In this document: positions 1 to 8,397 of the stretch, piece after piece
How positions within the stretch are numbered: position 1 is the first letter of the stretch
How the letters are laid out: each line of letters starts with the position of its first letter
NCBI GenBank assembly: GCA_003450555.1
Contig: DMFQ01000470.1
Span: 7,140-20,157 of the forward strand
DNA from: Ktedonobacter sp.
GTDB taxonomy: Bacteria > Chloroflexota > Ktedonobacteria > Ktedonobacterales > Ktedonobacteraceae
DNA length: 13,018 bases
Reading direction: 5' to 3'
The notes under the pieces: generated by a model
The model's database searches: none
What the model saw: only the letters and a program-made list of their open reading frames with translations
Told to the model about the DNA's origin: nothing
Position numbers and translations under genes: made by a program

Positions 1-41
1 CCCCTGACCCATTTGTAGCACGCTTTAACTGCCTCTAGTAC

Positions 42-70
42 TTGTTTGTATTAATTGAGTGGGATATACT
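42..70 (+). promoter_or_regulatory. Candidate sigma-70-type promoter of the NACHT–HEAT gene
   Basis: A TATACT box at 65–70 lies exactly 17 bp downstream of TTGTTT at 42–47, which is a weak -35 element (the TTG is conserved). Transcription would start near position 77, about 40 bp before the ATG at 117. This argues that the in-frame TTG at 42 is part of the promoter and is not a start codon. The -10 box is good and the -35 box poor, so the call is tentative. Confidence 0.4.
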
Positions 71-116
71 ACTGCTCTATGGAACTGCAAATTCATTGAA
101 AGGCAGCCATGACAGC

Positions 117-3100
117 ATGGTAGCAACACAACATCCCGTATCTTCAACAAATATGCATAGAGGTATGCTTTATCGTATCGCTTCTTCTCGTCTTTTCCGT
201 AGCATCCTTATTGGAATCGCTATTACGCTACTACTCATTTGTATTGAACTGGCTATTATCTGGTTTTTCAATCCTGTTCATCTACTCGGAAATGGAAGAG
301 CTAGTCCCTTATTGGACCTGGCCTCGCTTCCCTTCCACATGCCTCTTTTACTCCTGGTGCCTCTTGTCGAACTCGGCGGGACAACCATTGTAGCCTACCT
401 TGCGGTCAGGCCACTCGCTTTTCGGGCATATTTAAGAGATGTTCAAAGGGAGCAGGAAGCATATCGCAGAATGTATACGCAACTTGACTCCCTGGCCCAT
501 ATCTCTAAGACAGCAGTGACCTATTTTGAGCATACACCTGATCCTCTTGCTATAAACCAGGGGCGAAGTTTATCTCTGCTTGAATTGGTGGAACTACCCC
601 AGGAGGCATCTCTGCTACTTGAGGGAGCAGCGGGAGCAGGGAAGACATTCGCGTTAGAACAATATCGCTTCTCGGCAGTTCAGCAGCGCAAAGCTTTGCT
701 GCGTGGCCAGCAAAAAATTCCCGTGTACGTCCCATTAAAAAACTATAGCGTCTTCATCAAGGCTCAGAACAAAACTCCTACCGTCTCTACTGAGCAGCAT
801 ACTTTGGATGATCAGAACGCTATTTCTGAAGCGGTGGCACAGCAAGCTACCCTGCTTGACTTCCTCATCGAGAATGATTTTAAGGCTATGCGTCATCTTC
901 GCCCGTACCTGAACAAGTTGCTGCTGCAGGGACGTTTATTGTTCCTCTGCGATGGTCTGGACGAAGTTGACCAACAGTACCGCGCGGCAGTTGGAAAAGA
1001 ACTGGCAGAGATGCTCCTCGTGACACAAAACCGTTTCGTCATCACATGTCGCGAAGTAGATTATAGAAAACTGCCTGAACTGGAACAGCTGGTAAACGAG
1101 GGCCATATTGAACGTGCTGTCATCGATCCGCTGCAACTTGAACAGGTACGGGGATTTGTCGAAGATTATATTGCAGTTCAAGGCGACAAATGGCAACACA
1201 CCGCAGGGCAGATCATGCAAGTACTTCTGACCGGCCGTTTGCGCTATCTCTGTACTAATCCTCTGATGCTCTTCTCCTTTCTGGAAATTATTGACAAAGT
1301 TGGCGTTGAACGAGGGAAAAAGCTGGATACACGCGGCCTCATCCTACGTGAATATGTGGCGCAATTGATCCAGCGCGAACAGAAGCGGCCCGAATGGAAG
1401 AAAGCTGCACCATTAGAAAGTGATGTACTGCGGCTGCTAAGCAAGATTGCATATGCTGCGTACTGGTCAAATGATAGAGACTGCATACAATTACCTGCTC
1501 AAAGGGGAAAGATGGGTGCTCAAGAACACATTGCGCTCTGCGCCAGCGAACTCCTGACCTGGCTTAAAGACCATCCAACCCATGATCCAGCTTCGCTAGA
1601 GCAAGAATACGACCAGACAACGTTGACTCAACTCCTCGATTTTGCACAGAAGACTTCATTAATTGAACTTAGCTCAGGAGGTATACTGAGTTTTCGTCAT
1701 GAATTGATTGCGAAATACTTTGTTGCTACGTATTTCCTGGCCTCTGACCTTGATAAGGGAGGACCAACTTCTCCACTTCTCGCCACTATTCCCGAGGAAT
1801 TACTGGCAAATGTATCCTACTGGAGCGAGCCAATGGCGCTCTATGCTGGCCTTTTAGAGACGCCAATGCAATTAGCCGAACAATTTGCTACCCTAGGAAG
1901 TTCCCCTGGGGAAGACGCACAAAATCCTTCCAGCAACCAATCTCTTTCTATACTAGAAGCCCTGGCATTAAGCCTGGTATCTTCAGGCGTCGCATGGATG
2001 CCTCCCACTCCCTCACAGGCCGCAACACAACGAGAAAGCGCCCTCCCACCCCGGATGGCAGCGATGATGACACGCGTCTTGCATGACCAGGCGGCATGTG
2101 AAGACATGGCGCGCCTCGTGCAAAATTGTTACCAGGAGGGCGCAGATGAAATATACCGCTCATTGATGCTCCTCTTGCCGATTGAGGGTGTCGAGGAATT
2201 TTTCGTGCTGCTGGATACAACCATCGTACCCAAACTACTCTTTTCTTACCTATCCGATACCGCAGACGCCCTGCCATACGAGAACCAGGTAAAACGCCTG
2301 AGCCGCGTTTTAAGCCGTTTTGGTGGGAGTGTTGTTGCCTGCGCCACCGAGCTTAGCCTACCTGTTCCCACAAGAAGCGTCCGCTTGCGTGCTGCTGCAA
2401 TCAATATCCTTGGTGGCACCAGGCATCCAGCCGCGGTAGAGTCATTGATCGCTCGTTTGAATGACAATGAACAATTTATTATCGAGCGAGCTATCAACGC
2501 ACTCATTCGACTTGGTCCAGAGCTTAGCGTGGCACGCATCCTCCAGGAACTAGGAAATCGCACATCTGCTCTCTCGACGCGCCTGACACATGCAGCGGCA
2601 CTGACTATTCTTGAACGATTCCTCTATGAGCAAGAGGCCAGGCACCAGGGCACACCAGCGCAGTATCAACGCATCCTACAAGGTTTGATCATGGTTCTCA
2701 CCTCAAATTATGCTTTAGAACAGGAGATTCAGCAGCAGGCTCGCGAAATACTGGTGCGGATTGCCGCCCGACAAGCGGCGTCAGGAAACAAGACAGCATT
2801 AAATGGCATACAGGAAAAAGTACTCCCGACACTCATACAGCATCTCTCTTCCAGTGACGAGCTACTGGCCGATAATATGGTGCAAACGCTACAAGCAATC
2901 GGTCCCGCCGCTACCCCTTTTCTCCTGGATCAGCTAAAGCAGCAACCAACCGAAAGGGTTCGTATACGAATCCTCGAGGTATTGAAGAATGTACACGATC
3001 CGAGTGCGCTGCCTGCCATACTACGCCTGATCGCTGATCCATCGCAACTAGTGTTACAGCAAGTGACGAGTACTTTGCACTCCTTTAGTGTTGAAAGTAT

Positions 3101-5513
3101 TCCTGGCTTGATCGATCTCATACGGGCTGATACGAATGATACTGTGGCCGAAAGAGCAGCACAAATGCTAGCAGGAATGGGTAAGGAAGTTGTTGAAACG
3201 GTTTCAAGGGCATTGACTCCCATTGTTATCAATCGAACTCATCTTCTGGTACAAGTTTTGGAACAGGTCAGGGATGAACGAGTCATCCCTTCGCTAATCT
3301 CCCTCGTCAAGCCATCGCAGACTGAACAATTATTGGCAATAGCAGTCATACATGCACTTAGCCAATTCCCAACAACGCAAGTGGTATCTCCATTAATGGA
3401 GATGTTGGAAAGTCCACAGCCACAAATTTACGAGGAAGCCATTGAGGCTCTTAGTTCTTTGGGAAGTGTCGCGCTCGATGAATTGCTTGCCGCCCTGAAT
3501 GTACAGCAGGAGACGACAATTACGTCGCGCATACGCCGCGCCCTGCTGGGGATGGTTCCTTTCCCCGGTGAACAATTACTCGGCACGTTATCGCACAACA
3601 GCGATGCTCAGGCACAGCAAATCTTGATGGTCTTCCAATTACAAGGAGCCGACGCTGCGCATGTATTAGTTGAGCACCTCTTCGATCAGGATCAGCGCAT
3701 CAAAAGCTCTGTGCATCGCACTTTGGCCGAGATGCAGGGACAGATCGTTGTCCCGCCATTATTGGAGGCGTTAAATCGATCAGGTTGGAGCGACACTATC
3801 GCCAGGTTTCTGCTTAACTACCCTGAAGTGGCGACGCCCCCATTGGTCAATCTCCTTGGAGACTCTGAACGTGGCGATGCAGCCGCTTCTATCCTGCCAC
3901 GCTTTGATTACAGGGTCCTGCCAATACTCATATCAGCTTTGGACGATCCAAGAATCTTGGTACAGGAGCACGCGCAGAACATTATTGTCACAATGGTACG
4001 GCAAAATCCGACAACGTTATCTCATACCGTGCGCCTCTTCAGCCAGACGCTCCCACTGCGAGCCCACGAAGCGCTCCTGGAAGTGCTGACCAATGAGCTT
4101 GTTGACGTCAGTATTCCAGCTTTGCTGGGTGGTTTGGAAGACGCACACCTGGTCGACGACGTTTCAGAAGCACTCGCCCGATTATCGCGCAAGCGCGATT
4201 GGCAGCGTATCGTGCTTAATGGCCTGCTAGAATCTTTACGCATGGAGGACCGGCGACGCGGCGCGGTGACAGCATTAATCAAAGTTGGAGGACCGGCCGT
4301 ACGCAGCGTAAGTGAATTAATCACTGATCAAGACGAGGTGATCGCTAGAACTGCTCAACATATCCTGCAAGAGATAGGCGCTCCGGCACTTCCCTTTATC
4401 TGGGCAGTGCATGGCGATATGAGCAATCGCGCGCGTCGCGAAGCAGCCATGAATATCTTTCATAATATGCCCACCGAGGAGATCAAGGACGCCCTGGTAG
4501 ACTTGCTTATAAGCGACCAGCCAGAAGATATTGCTATGGCTCAAGCACTACTCCTGGAACGCATTCATGACGAGAAAGCACTCTCGACGGCCAATCAAGA
4601 GATGATCCCGGCCCTGCTCCAATATGTACAGATACACGATAGAGAACGTACTAGCCTGCGAATCATGGCCCTCTTGTTTTTACAGGGTGGAGACTCGGTG
4701 GTCAGACACCTCGTCCAGGTGCTCTACGACCATCCAGAGCACCATGAACAACTTGCTCATGCCTTTTTGTTCCTTGGGGATGAAGCACAGAATGCCCTGT
4801 TGAGGATTCTAAATGATCCACACGCGCCCGCGTTGCTGCGCGCGGAAGCTATCAGTATGATAGGTCTGCTTGGACCGGCGAAAGATGTCTACGAGTATGC
4901 TCAATCTGTGAGCAAGTATGGTTTATCGCAAAACAGGATGAGCGTGCTAAATTTCGATGAACTCTCGGTATCCCTGCGCGCCGTGGGGAGTCTATTGGCG
5001 AGCGGAGACTGGGATATCCCCACTCTCCAGCATCTACGACAGATTACCCAAAAGGGGAGTCATCAAAGCGAGCTGTACAATGTCCTGCTTGGCTGGCGTT
5101 ATGAGCCTGACATGTTGAAGCTCAGGAATGACTTGCAGAATGAGCGCGATGCCCGTAAAAGTGAGATCATCAGCCTGACCGCGCGCATTGTGCAGGACCA
5201 GGCTCACATCAATGACATTGAAGATGAACTGAAACATATCCAGCATGAACATGGGCAGCGTGGCGACGAACTATCACAGGCAACCCAGGAAAGGGACTCG
5301 TTCCGCAAAAGTCATGTCCAGGCAATGCAGGAGAAAGAGACAATCCGCCAGAATCTCAGCCAGATTTCTCAGGAGAGAGAGAGATACCGTGCGAATCTCG
5401 ATAAAACTCTGCATGAGAAGCAAGCACTACAGGCGGAAATCAGCCAATTGGAAGCCTACAATAAACTCTTGCAGCAGCAGATCAATCTATTGCGAGGAAA
5501 AACGCAGGCCTGA
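117..5513 (+). CDS. Membrane-anchored NACHT NTPase with HEAT repeats and C-terminal coiled coil
   Basis: This 1798-residue protein is a STAND-class NTPase, a family of nucleotide-dependent switches that usually oligomerise on sensing a ligand. Two hydrophobic helices at about 28–51 and 75–98 should form a hairpin that leaves the rest in the cytoplasm. The NACHT domain follows: Walker A GAAGAGKT at 170–177, Walker B with DGLDE at 279–283, the conserved RFVITCRE strand starting at 306, and the motif FRHELIAKYF at 526–535 typical of the end of NACHT-containing cores. From about 755 to 1585 there are many helical pairs of roughly 30–40 residues with the HEAT pattern (for example DPSALPAILRLIADPS). 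Residues about 1667–1793 are charged and heptad-like, predicted coiled coil. The start at ATG 117 was preferred over TTG 42, which falls in the putative promoter; GAAAGG at 98–103 is a weak, distant ribosome site, and ATG 153 remains possible. The gene stands alone, with 130 bp to the next gene. By analogy with bacterial NACHT and Avs proteins it may act in phage defence or signalling, but no effector enzyme is visible and the function is not established. Confidence 0.92.
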   Translation: MVATQHPVSSTNMHRGMLYRIASSRLFRSILIGIAITLLLICIELAIIWFFNPVHLLGNGRASPLLDLASLPFHMPLLLLVPLVELGGTTIVAYLAVRPLAFRAYLRDVQREQEAYRRMYTQLDSLAHISKTAVTYFEHTPDPLAINQGRSLSLLELVELPQEASLLLEGAAGAGKTFALEQYRFSAVQQRKALLRGQQKIPVYVPLKNYSVFIKAQNKTPTVSTEQHTLDDQNAISEAVAQQATLLDFLIENDFKAMRHLRPYLNKLLLQGRLLFLCDGLDEVDQQYRAAVGKELAEMLLVTQNRFVITCREVDYRKLPELEQLVNEGHIERAVIDPLQLEQVRGFVEDYIAVQGDKWQHTAGQIMQVLLTGRLRYLCTNPLMLFSFLEIIDKVGVERGKKLDTRGLILREYVAQLIQREQKRPEWKKAAPLESDVLRLLSKIAYAAYWSNDRDCIQLPAQRGKMGAQEHIALCASELLTWLKDHPTHDPASLEQEYDQTTLTQLLDFAQKTSLIELSSGGILSFRHELIAKYFVATYFLASDLDKGGPTSPLLATIPEELLANVSYWSEPMALYAGLLETPMQLAEQFATLGSSPGEDAQNPSSNQSLSILEALALSLVSSGVAWMPPTPSQAATQRESALPPRMAAMMTRVLHDQAACEDMARLVQNCYQEGADEIYRSLMLLLPIEGVEEFFVLLDTTIVPKLLFSYLSDTADALPYENQVKRLSRVLSRFGGSVVACATELSLPVPTRSVRLRAAAINILGGTRHPAAVESLIARLNDNEQFIIERAINALIRLGPELSVARILQELGNRTSALSTRLTHAAALTILERFLYEQEARHQGTPAQYQRILQGLIMVLTSNYALEQEIQQQAREILVRIAARQAASGNKTALNGIQEKVLPTLIQHLSSSDELLADNMVQTLQAIGPAATPFLLDQLKQQPTERVRIRILEVLKNVHDPSALPAILRLIADPSQLVLQQVTSTLHSFSVESIPGLIDLIRADTNDTVAERAAQMLAGMGKEVVETVSRALTPIVINRTHLLVQVLEQVRDERVIPSLISLVKPSQTEQLLAIAVIHALSQFPTTQVVSPLMEMLESPQPQIYEEAIEALSSLGSVALDELLAALNVQQETTITSRIRRALLGMVPFPGEQLLGTLSHNSDAQAQQILMVFQLQGADAAHVLVEHLFDQDQRIKSSVHRTLAEMQGQIVVPPLLEALNRSGWSDTIARFLLNYPEVATPPLVNLLGDSERGDAAASILPRFDYRVLPILISALDDPRILVQEHAQNIIVTMVRQNPTTLSHTVRLFSQTLPLRAHEALLEVLTNELVDVSIPALLGGLEDAHLVDDVSEALARLSRKRDWQRIVLNGLLESLRMEDRRRGAVTALIKVGGPAVRSVSELITDQDEVIARTAQHILQEIGAPALPFIWAVHGDMSNRARREAAMNIFHNMPTEEIKDALVDLLISDQPEDIAMAQALLLERIHDEKALSTANQEMIPALLQYVQIHDRERTSLRIMALLFLQGGDSVVRHLVQVLYDHPEHHEQLAHAFLFLGDEAQNALLRILNDPHAPALLRAEAISMIGLLGPAKDVYEYAQSVSKYGLSQNRMSVLNFDELSVSLRAVGSLLASGDWDIPTLQHLRQITQKGSHQSELYNVLLGWRYEPDMLKLRNDLQNERDARKSEIISLTARIVQDQAHINDIEDELKHIQHEHGQRGDELSQATQERDSFRKSHVQAMQEKETIRQNLSQISQERERYRANLDKTLHEKQALQAEISQLEAYNKLLQQQINLLRGKTQA

Positions 5514-5546
5514 GTCAAGAAAGAGACATGTTTTTTTATATTCTGA

Positions 5547-5573
5547 TGTCACAAAATTCTGCTGAGTGGTGTC
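5547..5573 (+). promoter_or_regulatory. Candidate ECF-type promoter of the sigma/anti-sigma/ABC operon
   Basis: TGTCACA at 5547–5553 is followed after exactly 16 bp by TGTC at 5570–5573, about 70 bp before the sigma-factor start. As I recall, this resembles the bipartite promoter reported for ECF41-type sigma factors (TGTCACA, 16 bp, CGTC), with one mismatch in the -10 element. The sigma factor here lacks the C-terminal extension of ECF41, so the match may be chance or may reflect a similar specificity. If real, it would make the operon autoregulated. Confidence 0.28.
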
Positions 5574-5643
5574 TACTATATGCATAAGCACAACGAAGTT
5601 TTTACGAGCACAATGCTCTAGGTTTGACGGAGTGAAAAAAGGC

Positions 5644-6213
5644 ATGTCATCAGACATCAGAAATCGGCCTATCATTACCTCAACGAGCGAACTATCGTTT
5701 GAAACCGTTTTTACGCGCTACTATGGCCTGGTCTATCAACTTGCCTATCGCTATGTGGGACAAAGCGACGAGGCAGATGATATCGCGCAGGAAGTATTCC
5801 TGCGTTACTACCGCGTGCCGCCCAAGGCCAATAGCGAAGCAGAACAACGAGCCTGGCTCTGTCGTGTCGCCACCAACCTCGGCCTGAATGTTCTGCGGAG
5901 TCGCCAGCGACGCACAAACCGGGAGGAACGAGTCAGTGAAACGGTTCAACGGATAGCCCCAGAGGTAGAAGCACAGCTAAACCCCGAGCAACACGCGCTC
6001 GCAGATGAACAGGCAGCGCTGGTGCGCTCGATCCTGGCTGAAATGCCCGAACGGCAACAGACCTATATAGTATTACGTAGTACGGGTTTGAGTTACGCGG
6101 AGATTGCACAGGCTACAGGAGTGGCTACCGCTTCTGTTGGTGCGTTACTGGCCCGTGCTGAACGGGAATTTCGGAGGAGATATCATGAACGAGTTACGAC
6201 AACCGGAGCATAA
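5644..6213 (+). CDS. ECF-type RNA polymerase sigma factor
   Basis: This 189-residue protein has the compact two-domain plan of sigma-70 family group 4 (ECF) factors and directs RNA polymerase to a small set of promoters. Region 2 covers about 19–85, with the typical stretch DEADDIAQEVF at 42–52. A variable linker follows. Region 4 covers about 130–182, with MPERQQ at 134 and a helix-turn-helix beginning LSYAEIAQATGV that should read the -35 element. There is no SnoaL-like or other C-terminal extension. The start at ATG 5644 has GACGGAG at 5626–5632 upstream; an earlier in-frame GTG at 5566 would add 26 residues that do not look like sigma-factor sequence and would overlap the candidate promoter. 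The gene overlaps the anti-sigma gene by 29 bp, which fits strict coupling of the pair. The signal it answers to and its target promoters cannot be read from the sequence. Confidence 0.93.
   Translation: MSSDIRNRPIITSTSELSFETVFTRYYGLVYQLAYRYVGQSDEADDIAQEVFLRYYRVPPKANSEAEQRAWLCRVATNLGLNVLRSRQRRTNREERVSETVQRIAPEVEAQLNPEQHALADEQAALVRSILAEMPERQQTYIVLRSTGLSYAEIAQATGVATASVGALLARAEREFRRRYHERVTTTGA
6173..6180 (+). promoter_or_regulatory. Ribosome binding site of the anti-sigma gene, inside the sigma gene
   Basis: GGAGGAGA lies 4 bases before ATG 6185, within the last codons of the sigma-factor gene. It fixes the anti-sigma start here rather than at the earlier in-frame ATG at 6104. It also implies that the anti-sigma factor is translated by ribosomes already reading the sigma message, which helps keep the two proteins in ratio. 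Confidence 0.75.
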
Positions 6214-7357
6214 TGACAACTGTCTCGATCAAAGTATCTTGATTGCCCGGCGCGATGACGAGCTATCAGCAGAAGAGGCAGCAAATGTTGAACAGCACCT
6301 GGCCACATGCGGTGACTGCGCTGCTGATGAACGCCTTATTACCAGTGGCGGGAGCCAGGTCTATACACTGCTATCTGCACTGGATCCCAAACCCGGCACG
6401 GTACCCGATCCCATCGCTGCACTCGCAAAGCTGAATGCACGGCTCAAAGAGACAAAGCCTTCTACAAAGAGTAGTAGGGGACTACAAGCTGTACCCACTA
6501 GGAAAAAATCGTCTCTCATCTGGCGTCAACTGAGGCGGAACTGGGTAGCGGCAGTGGCCGCTGCTATCTTGCTTGCTCTATTGATCTTGCCAAACGCCAG
6601 TGCGATAGCAGACCAGTTTCTCTCGCTCTTCCGTGTCCAACAATTCCAGCCCGTCAGCATCGATCCGCGGGACTTCGCCTCGCATCCACTACCTGGCATA
6701 CAGGATTTTGGAACGTGGCAAGTTTCGCCCAATAGCTTAAAAACACAGAACAATTTGACGAAGGCCCAGGCGCAGCACCTGCTTACCTTCCCCATCGCTC
6801 AGCCTGGCAATTTACCACAAGGGCTAAGAAACAACCCCGAGTTTGCCGTATTAAAAGGTGGCTTGTTGACCTTCACCTTTAGCTCCGCGAAGGCACATGC
6901 CTACCTCGTGCGCTATGGGCATGGCAATATGACTATACCCGCGAATTTAGATGGCGCGAGATTTACCGTAAGCGTTACCTCTGGCGTTGAGATGAGCTTT
7001 AGCAGCTCCGACAAATACTTCATTGTCCTTGAGGTTCCTAGCCCGACGATACGCGCGACAGGGAGCGCTTCGCTCAACGAGCTGCGCGACTTCATGCTCT
7101 CGCTCCCAAATTTGCCGCCACAATTAGTGACGCAATTGCGGCAAATCGATCTCAATAGTGGCACAATACCGATCCCCGTCCCACCGCAAATTACGGCACA
7201 GCACATCAGCATTCACGGTGCAGCGGGATTGCTCCTGGCTGACAATACTCCTATTGGCGGTGCTGTGGTCTGGCAAACTCATGGTATGATCTATGCATTA
7301 GGCGGTAATTATGGGAATGCATCCCAATTGTTGACCACCGCCAACTCACTACCTTGA
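6185..7357 (+). CDS. Membrane-bound zinc-finger anti-sigma factor
   Basis: This 390-residue protein should hold the adjacent ECF sigma factor inactive at the membrane. The N-terminal cytoplasmic part contains the zinc anti-sigma (ZAS) signature HxxxCxxC as H38, C42 and C45; C13 or H9 could supply a fourth ligand. A basic stretch around 106–118 leads into one transmembrane helix at about 119–136. The remaining roughly 250 residues would lie outside the cell. The C-terminus (MIYALGGNYGNASQLLTTANSL, roughly the last 25 residues) resembles the end of DUF4367-type extracytoplasmic domains, a family-level guess. The HxxxCxxC spacing matches redox-responsive members, but that motif also occurs in anti-sigma factors answering to other envelope signals, so the input is unknown. 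The gene overlaps the sigma gene by 29 bp and ends 16 bp before an ABC transporter gene, which suggests that the transporter belongs to the same regulon. Confidence 0.88.
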   Translation: MNELRQPEHNDNCLDQSILIARRDDELSAEEAANVEQHLATCGDCAADERLITSGGSQVYTLLSALDPKPGTVPDPIAALAKLNARLKETKPSTKSSRGLQAVPTRKKSSLIWRQLRRNWVAAVAAAILLALLILPNASAIADQFLSLFRVQQFQPVSIDPRDFASHPLPGIQDFGTWQVSPNSLKTQNNLTKAQAQHLLTFPIAQPGNLPQGLRNNPEFAVLKGGLLTFTFSSAKAHAYLVRYGHGNMTIPANLDGARFTVSVTSGVEMSFSSSDKYFIVLEVPSPTIRATGSASLNELRDFMLSLPNLPPQLVTQLRQIDLNSGTIPIPVPPQITAQHISIHGAAGLLLADNTPIGGAVVWQTHGMIYALGGNYGNASQLLTTANSLP

Positions 7358-7373
7358 TAGGTGGGATGTCTCT

Positions 7374-8375
7374 ATGAGTAAGCAGGAATACATTAACACG
7401 GGCGATATTGGCACAATCTCTACCATGCGGCAGGAACACCACGCTGAACGTCGTGGTGTTCCTGCTGTGCAAGTTGAACACTTGCGCAAGGCATATGGCC
7501 ATCTTGTCGCCGTGAACGATGTTAGTTTTGTGATGCAGCGTGGGGAGGCCTTTGGCTTCCTGGGGCCTAACGGCGCTGGTAAAAGTACCATTGTTAAAAT
7601 ACTCACCGGTCTGGTCGCGCTTACAGATGGCGTTGTTCAAGTACTGGAACACCCGATAAATCATCTTGACACGCGCAGGCGCATTGGCTATCTGCCGGAA
7701 CTGCCCAATTTCCACCGCTGGCTGCGCGCTCAGGAGTTCTTACAGTTTCATGGACGGCTCTACGGTTTACGAGGCGCTCCCTTGCAGGAACGTTGCAAGG
7801 AATTGCTGGAACTGGTCGGACTGGCTGGCTGCGAACGACAAAAGCTTGGGACCTTCTCCAAGGGCATGTTACAGCGCATCGGATTGGCCCAGGCTTTGTT
7901 GAATCAACCAGAGCTGTTGATTCTTGATGAGCCGACATCTGGGCTTGATCCCCTGGGCCAGCGAGACATGCGCAATCTGATACTGCGTCTGAAAACCGAA
8001 GGCATTAGCATCTTCCTCAATTCGCACCAGCTTGGTGATGTAGAACTTATCTGCGACCGCGTGGCGATCATCCACCATGGTCAACTCTTGAAAATTGGTC
8101 CTCCCGCGACACTATTTGATGAACCGCTGGTGTTAGAGGTGCGCGTCAACGCCATAAGTGCGGATCTCCTCCGCCGAGTTGGAGCTGTATCGCTTGCGGT
8201 ACAGCGTGACGAAGCTGATCCGCTCCGTCTACTCGTCGAAGTGCAAAGCGACGAACAAGCGGCAGATGTCGCGGCCGCCGTTCACGCGAGTGGGACACGC
8301 CTTTTCACCTTACAACCGCGTCGACGCACTCTTGAGCAACTCTTTTTACGCACCATCGAATCGTCACAGACGTAA
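7374..8375 (+). CDS. ABC transporter ATP-binding protein (ABC-2 exporter type)
   Basis: This 333-residue protein is the nucleotide-binding subunit that powers the permease encoded just downstream. Visible motifs are Walker A GPNGAGKST at 64–72, the signature region as FSKGMLQR at 161–168 (the SKGM form common in ABC-2-type exporters in place of LSGGQ), Walker B LLILDEP at 181–187, the D-loop SGLDP after it, and the switch histidine H218 in LNSH. The last 90 residues form the extra C-terminal domain usual in CcmA/NatA-like ATPases. The start at ATG 7374 has AGGTGGG 8 bases upstream. This gives about 31 residues before the conserved core begins at VQVEHLRKAYG, which is longer than usual and encoded partly by a perfect inverted repeat. 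ATG 7425 or GTG 7467 could be alternative starts but lack good ribosome sites. Transported substrate unknown; drug, peptide or lipid export are typical for the family. Confidence 0.95.
   Translation: MSKQEYINTGDIGTISTMRQEHHAERRGVPAVQVEHLRKAYGHLVAVNDVSFVMQRGEAFGFLGPNGAGKSTIVKILTGLVALTDGVVQVLEHPINHLDTRRRIGYLPELPNFHRWLRAQEFLQFHGRLYGLRGAPLQERCKELLELVGLAGCERQKLGTFSKGMLQRIGLAQALLNQPELLILDEPTSGLDPLGQRDMRNLILRLKTEGISIFLNSHQLGDVELICDRVAIIHHGQLLKIGPPATLFDEPLVLEVRVNAISADLLRRVGAVSLAVQRDEADPLRLLVEVQSDEQAADVAAAVHASGTRLFTLQPRRRTLEQLFLRTIESSQT
7430..7465. repeat. 14-bp perfect inverted repeat within the ABC ATPase gene
   Basis: GCAGGAACACCACG at 7430–7443 is repeated in perfect inverted form at 7452–7465 around an 8-base loop. 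A C–G pair at 7428/7467 and neighbouring G·U pairs could lengthen the RNA stem. It lies 56 bases into the ABC ATPase gene and encodes part of the N-terminal extension before the conserved domain. No T-run follows, so it is not an ordinary intrinsic terminator. It may be an mRNA structure that tunes translation, an operator, or a remnant of a dispersed palindromic element. Confidence 0.85.
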
Positions 8376-8397
8376 GGACCAGAGGAGAAAGTACACT

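Noticed and set aside
42..116. In-frame TTG start at 42 for the NACHT gene
   Set aside because: The TTG overlaps a candidate -35 box and the -10 box lies downstream of it; the added 25 residues have no ribosome site and no domain.
1948..2277. Minus-strand open frame of 109 codons inside the NACHT gene
   Set aside because: Antisense to a continuous, domain-bearing frame; composition is typical of a shadow frame.
5514..5540. T-rich run after the NACHT gene as an intrinsic terminator
   Set aside because: The T7 run at 5531–5537 has no GC-rich stem in front of it.
5245..5565. Plus-strand open frame of 106 codons over the end of the NACHT gene
   Set aside because: It is an out-of-frame reading of the coiled-coil-coding sequence, rich in R, S and K with no domain and no ribosome site.
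7251..7715. Minus-strand open frame of 154 codons
   Set aside because: It runs antisense across the anti-sigma/ATPase junction and the hairpin, overlapping two well-supported genes, and its product shows no recognisable domain.
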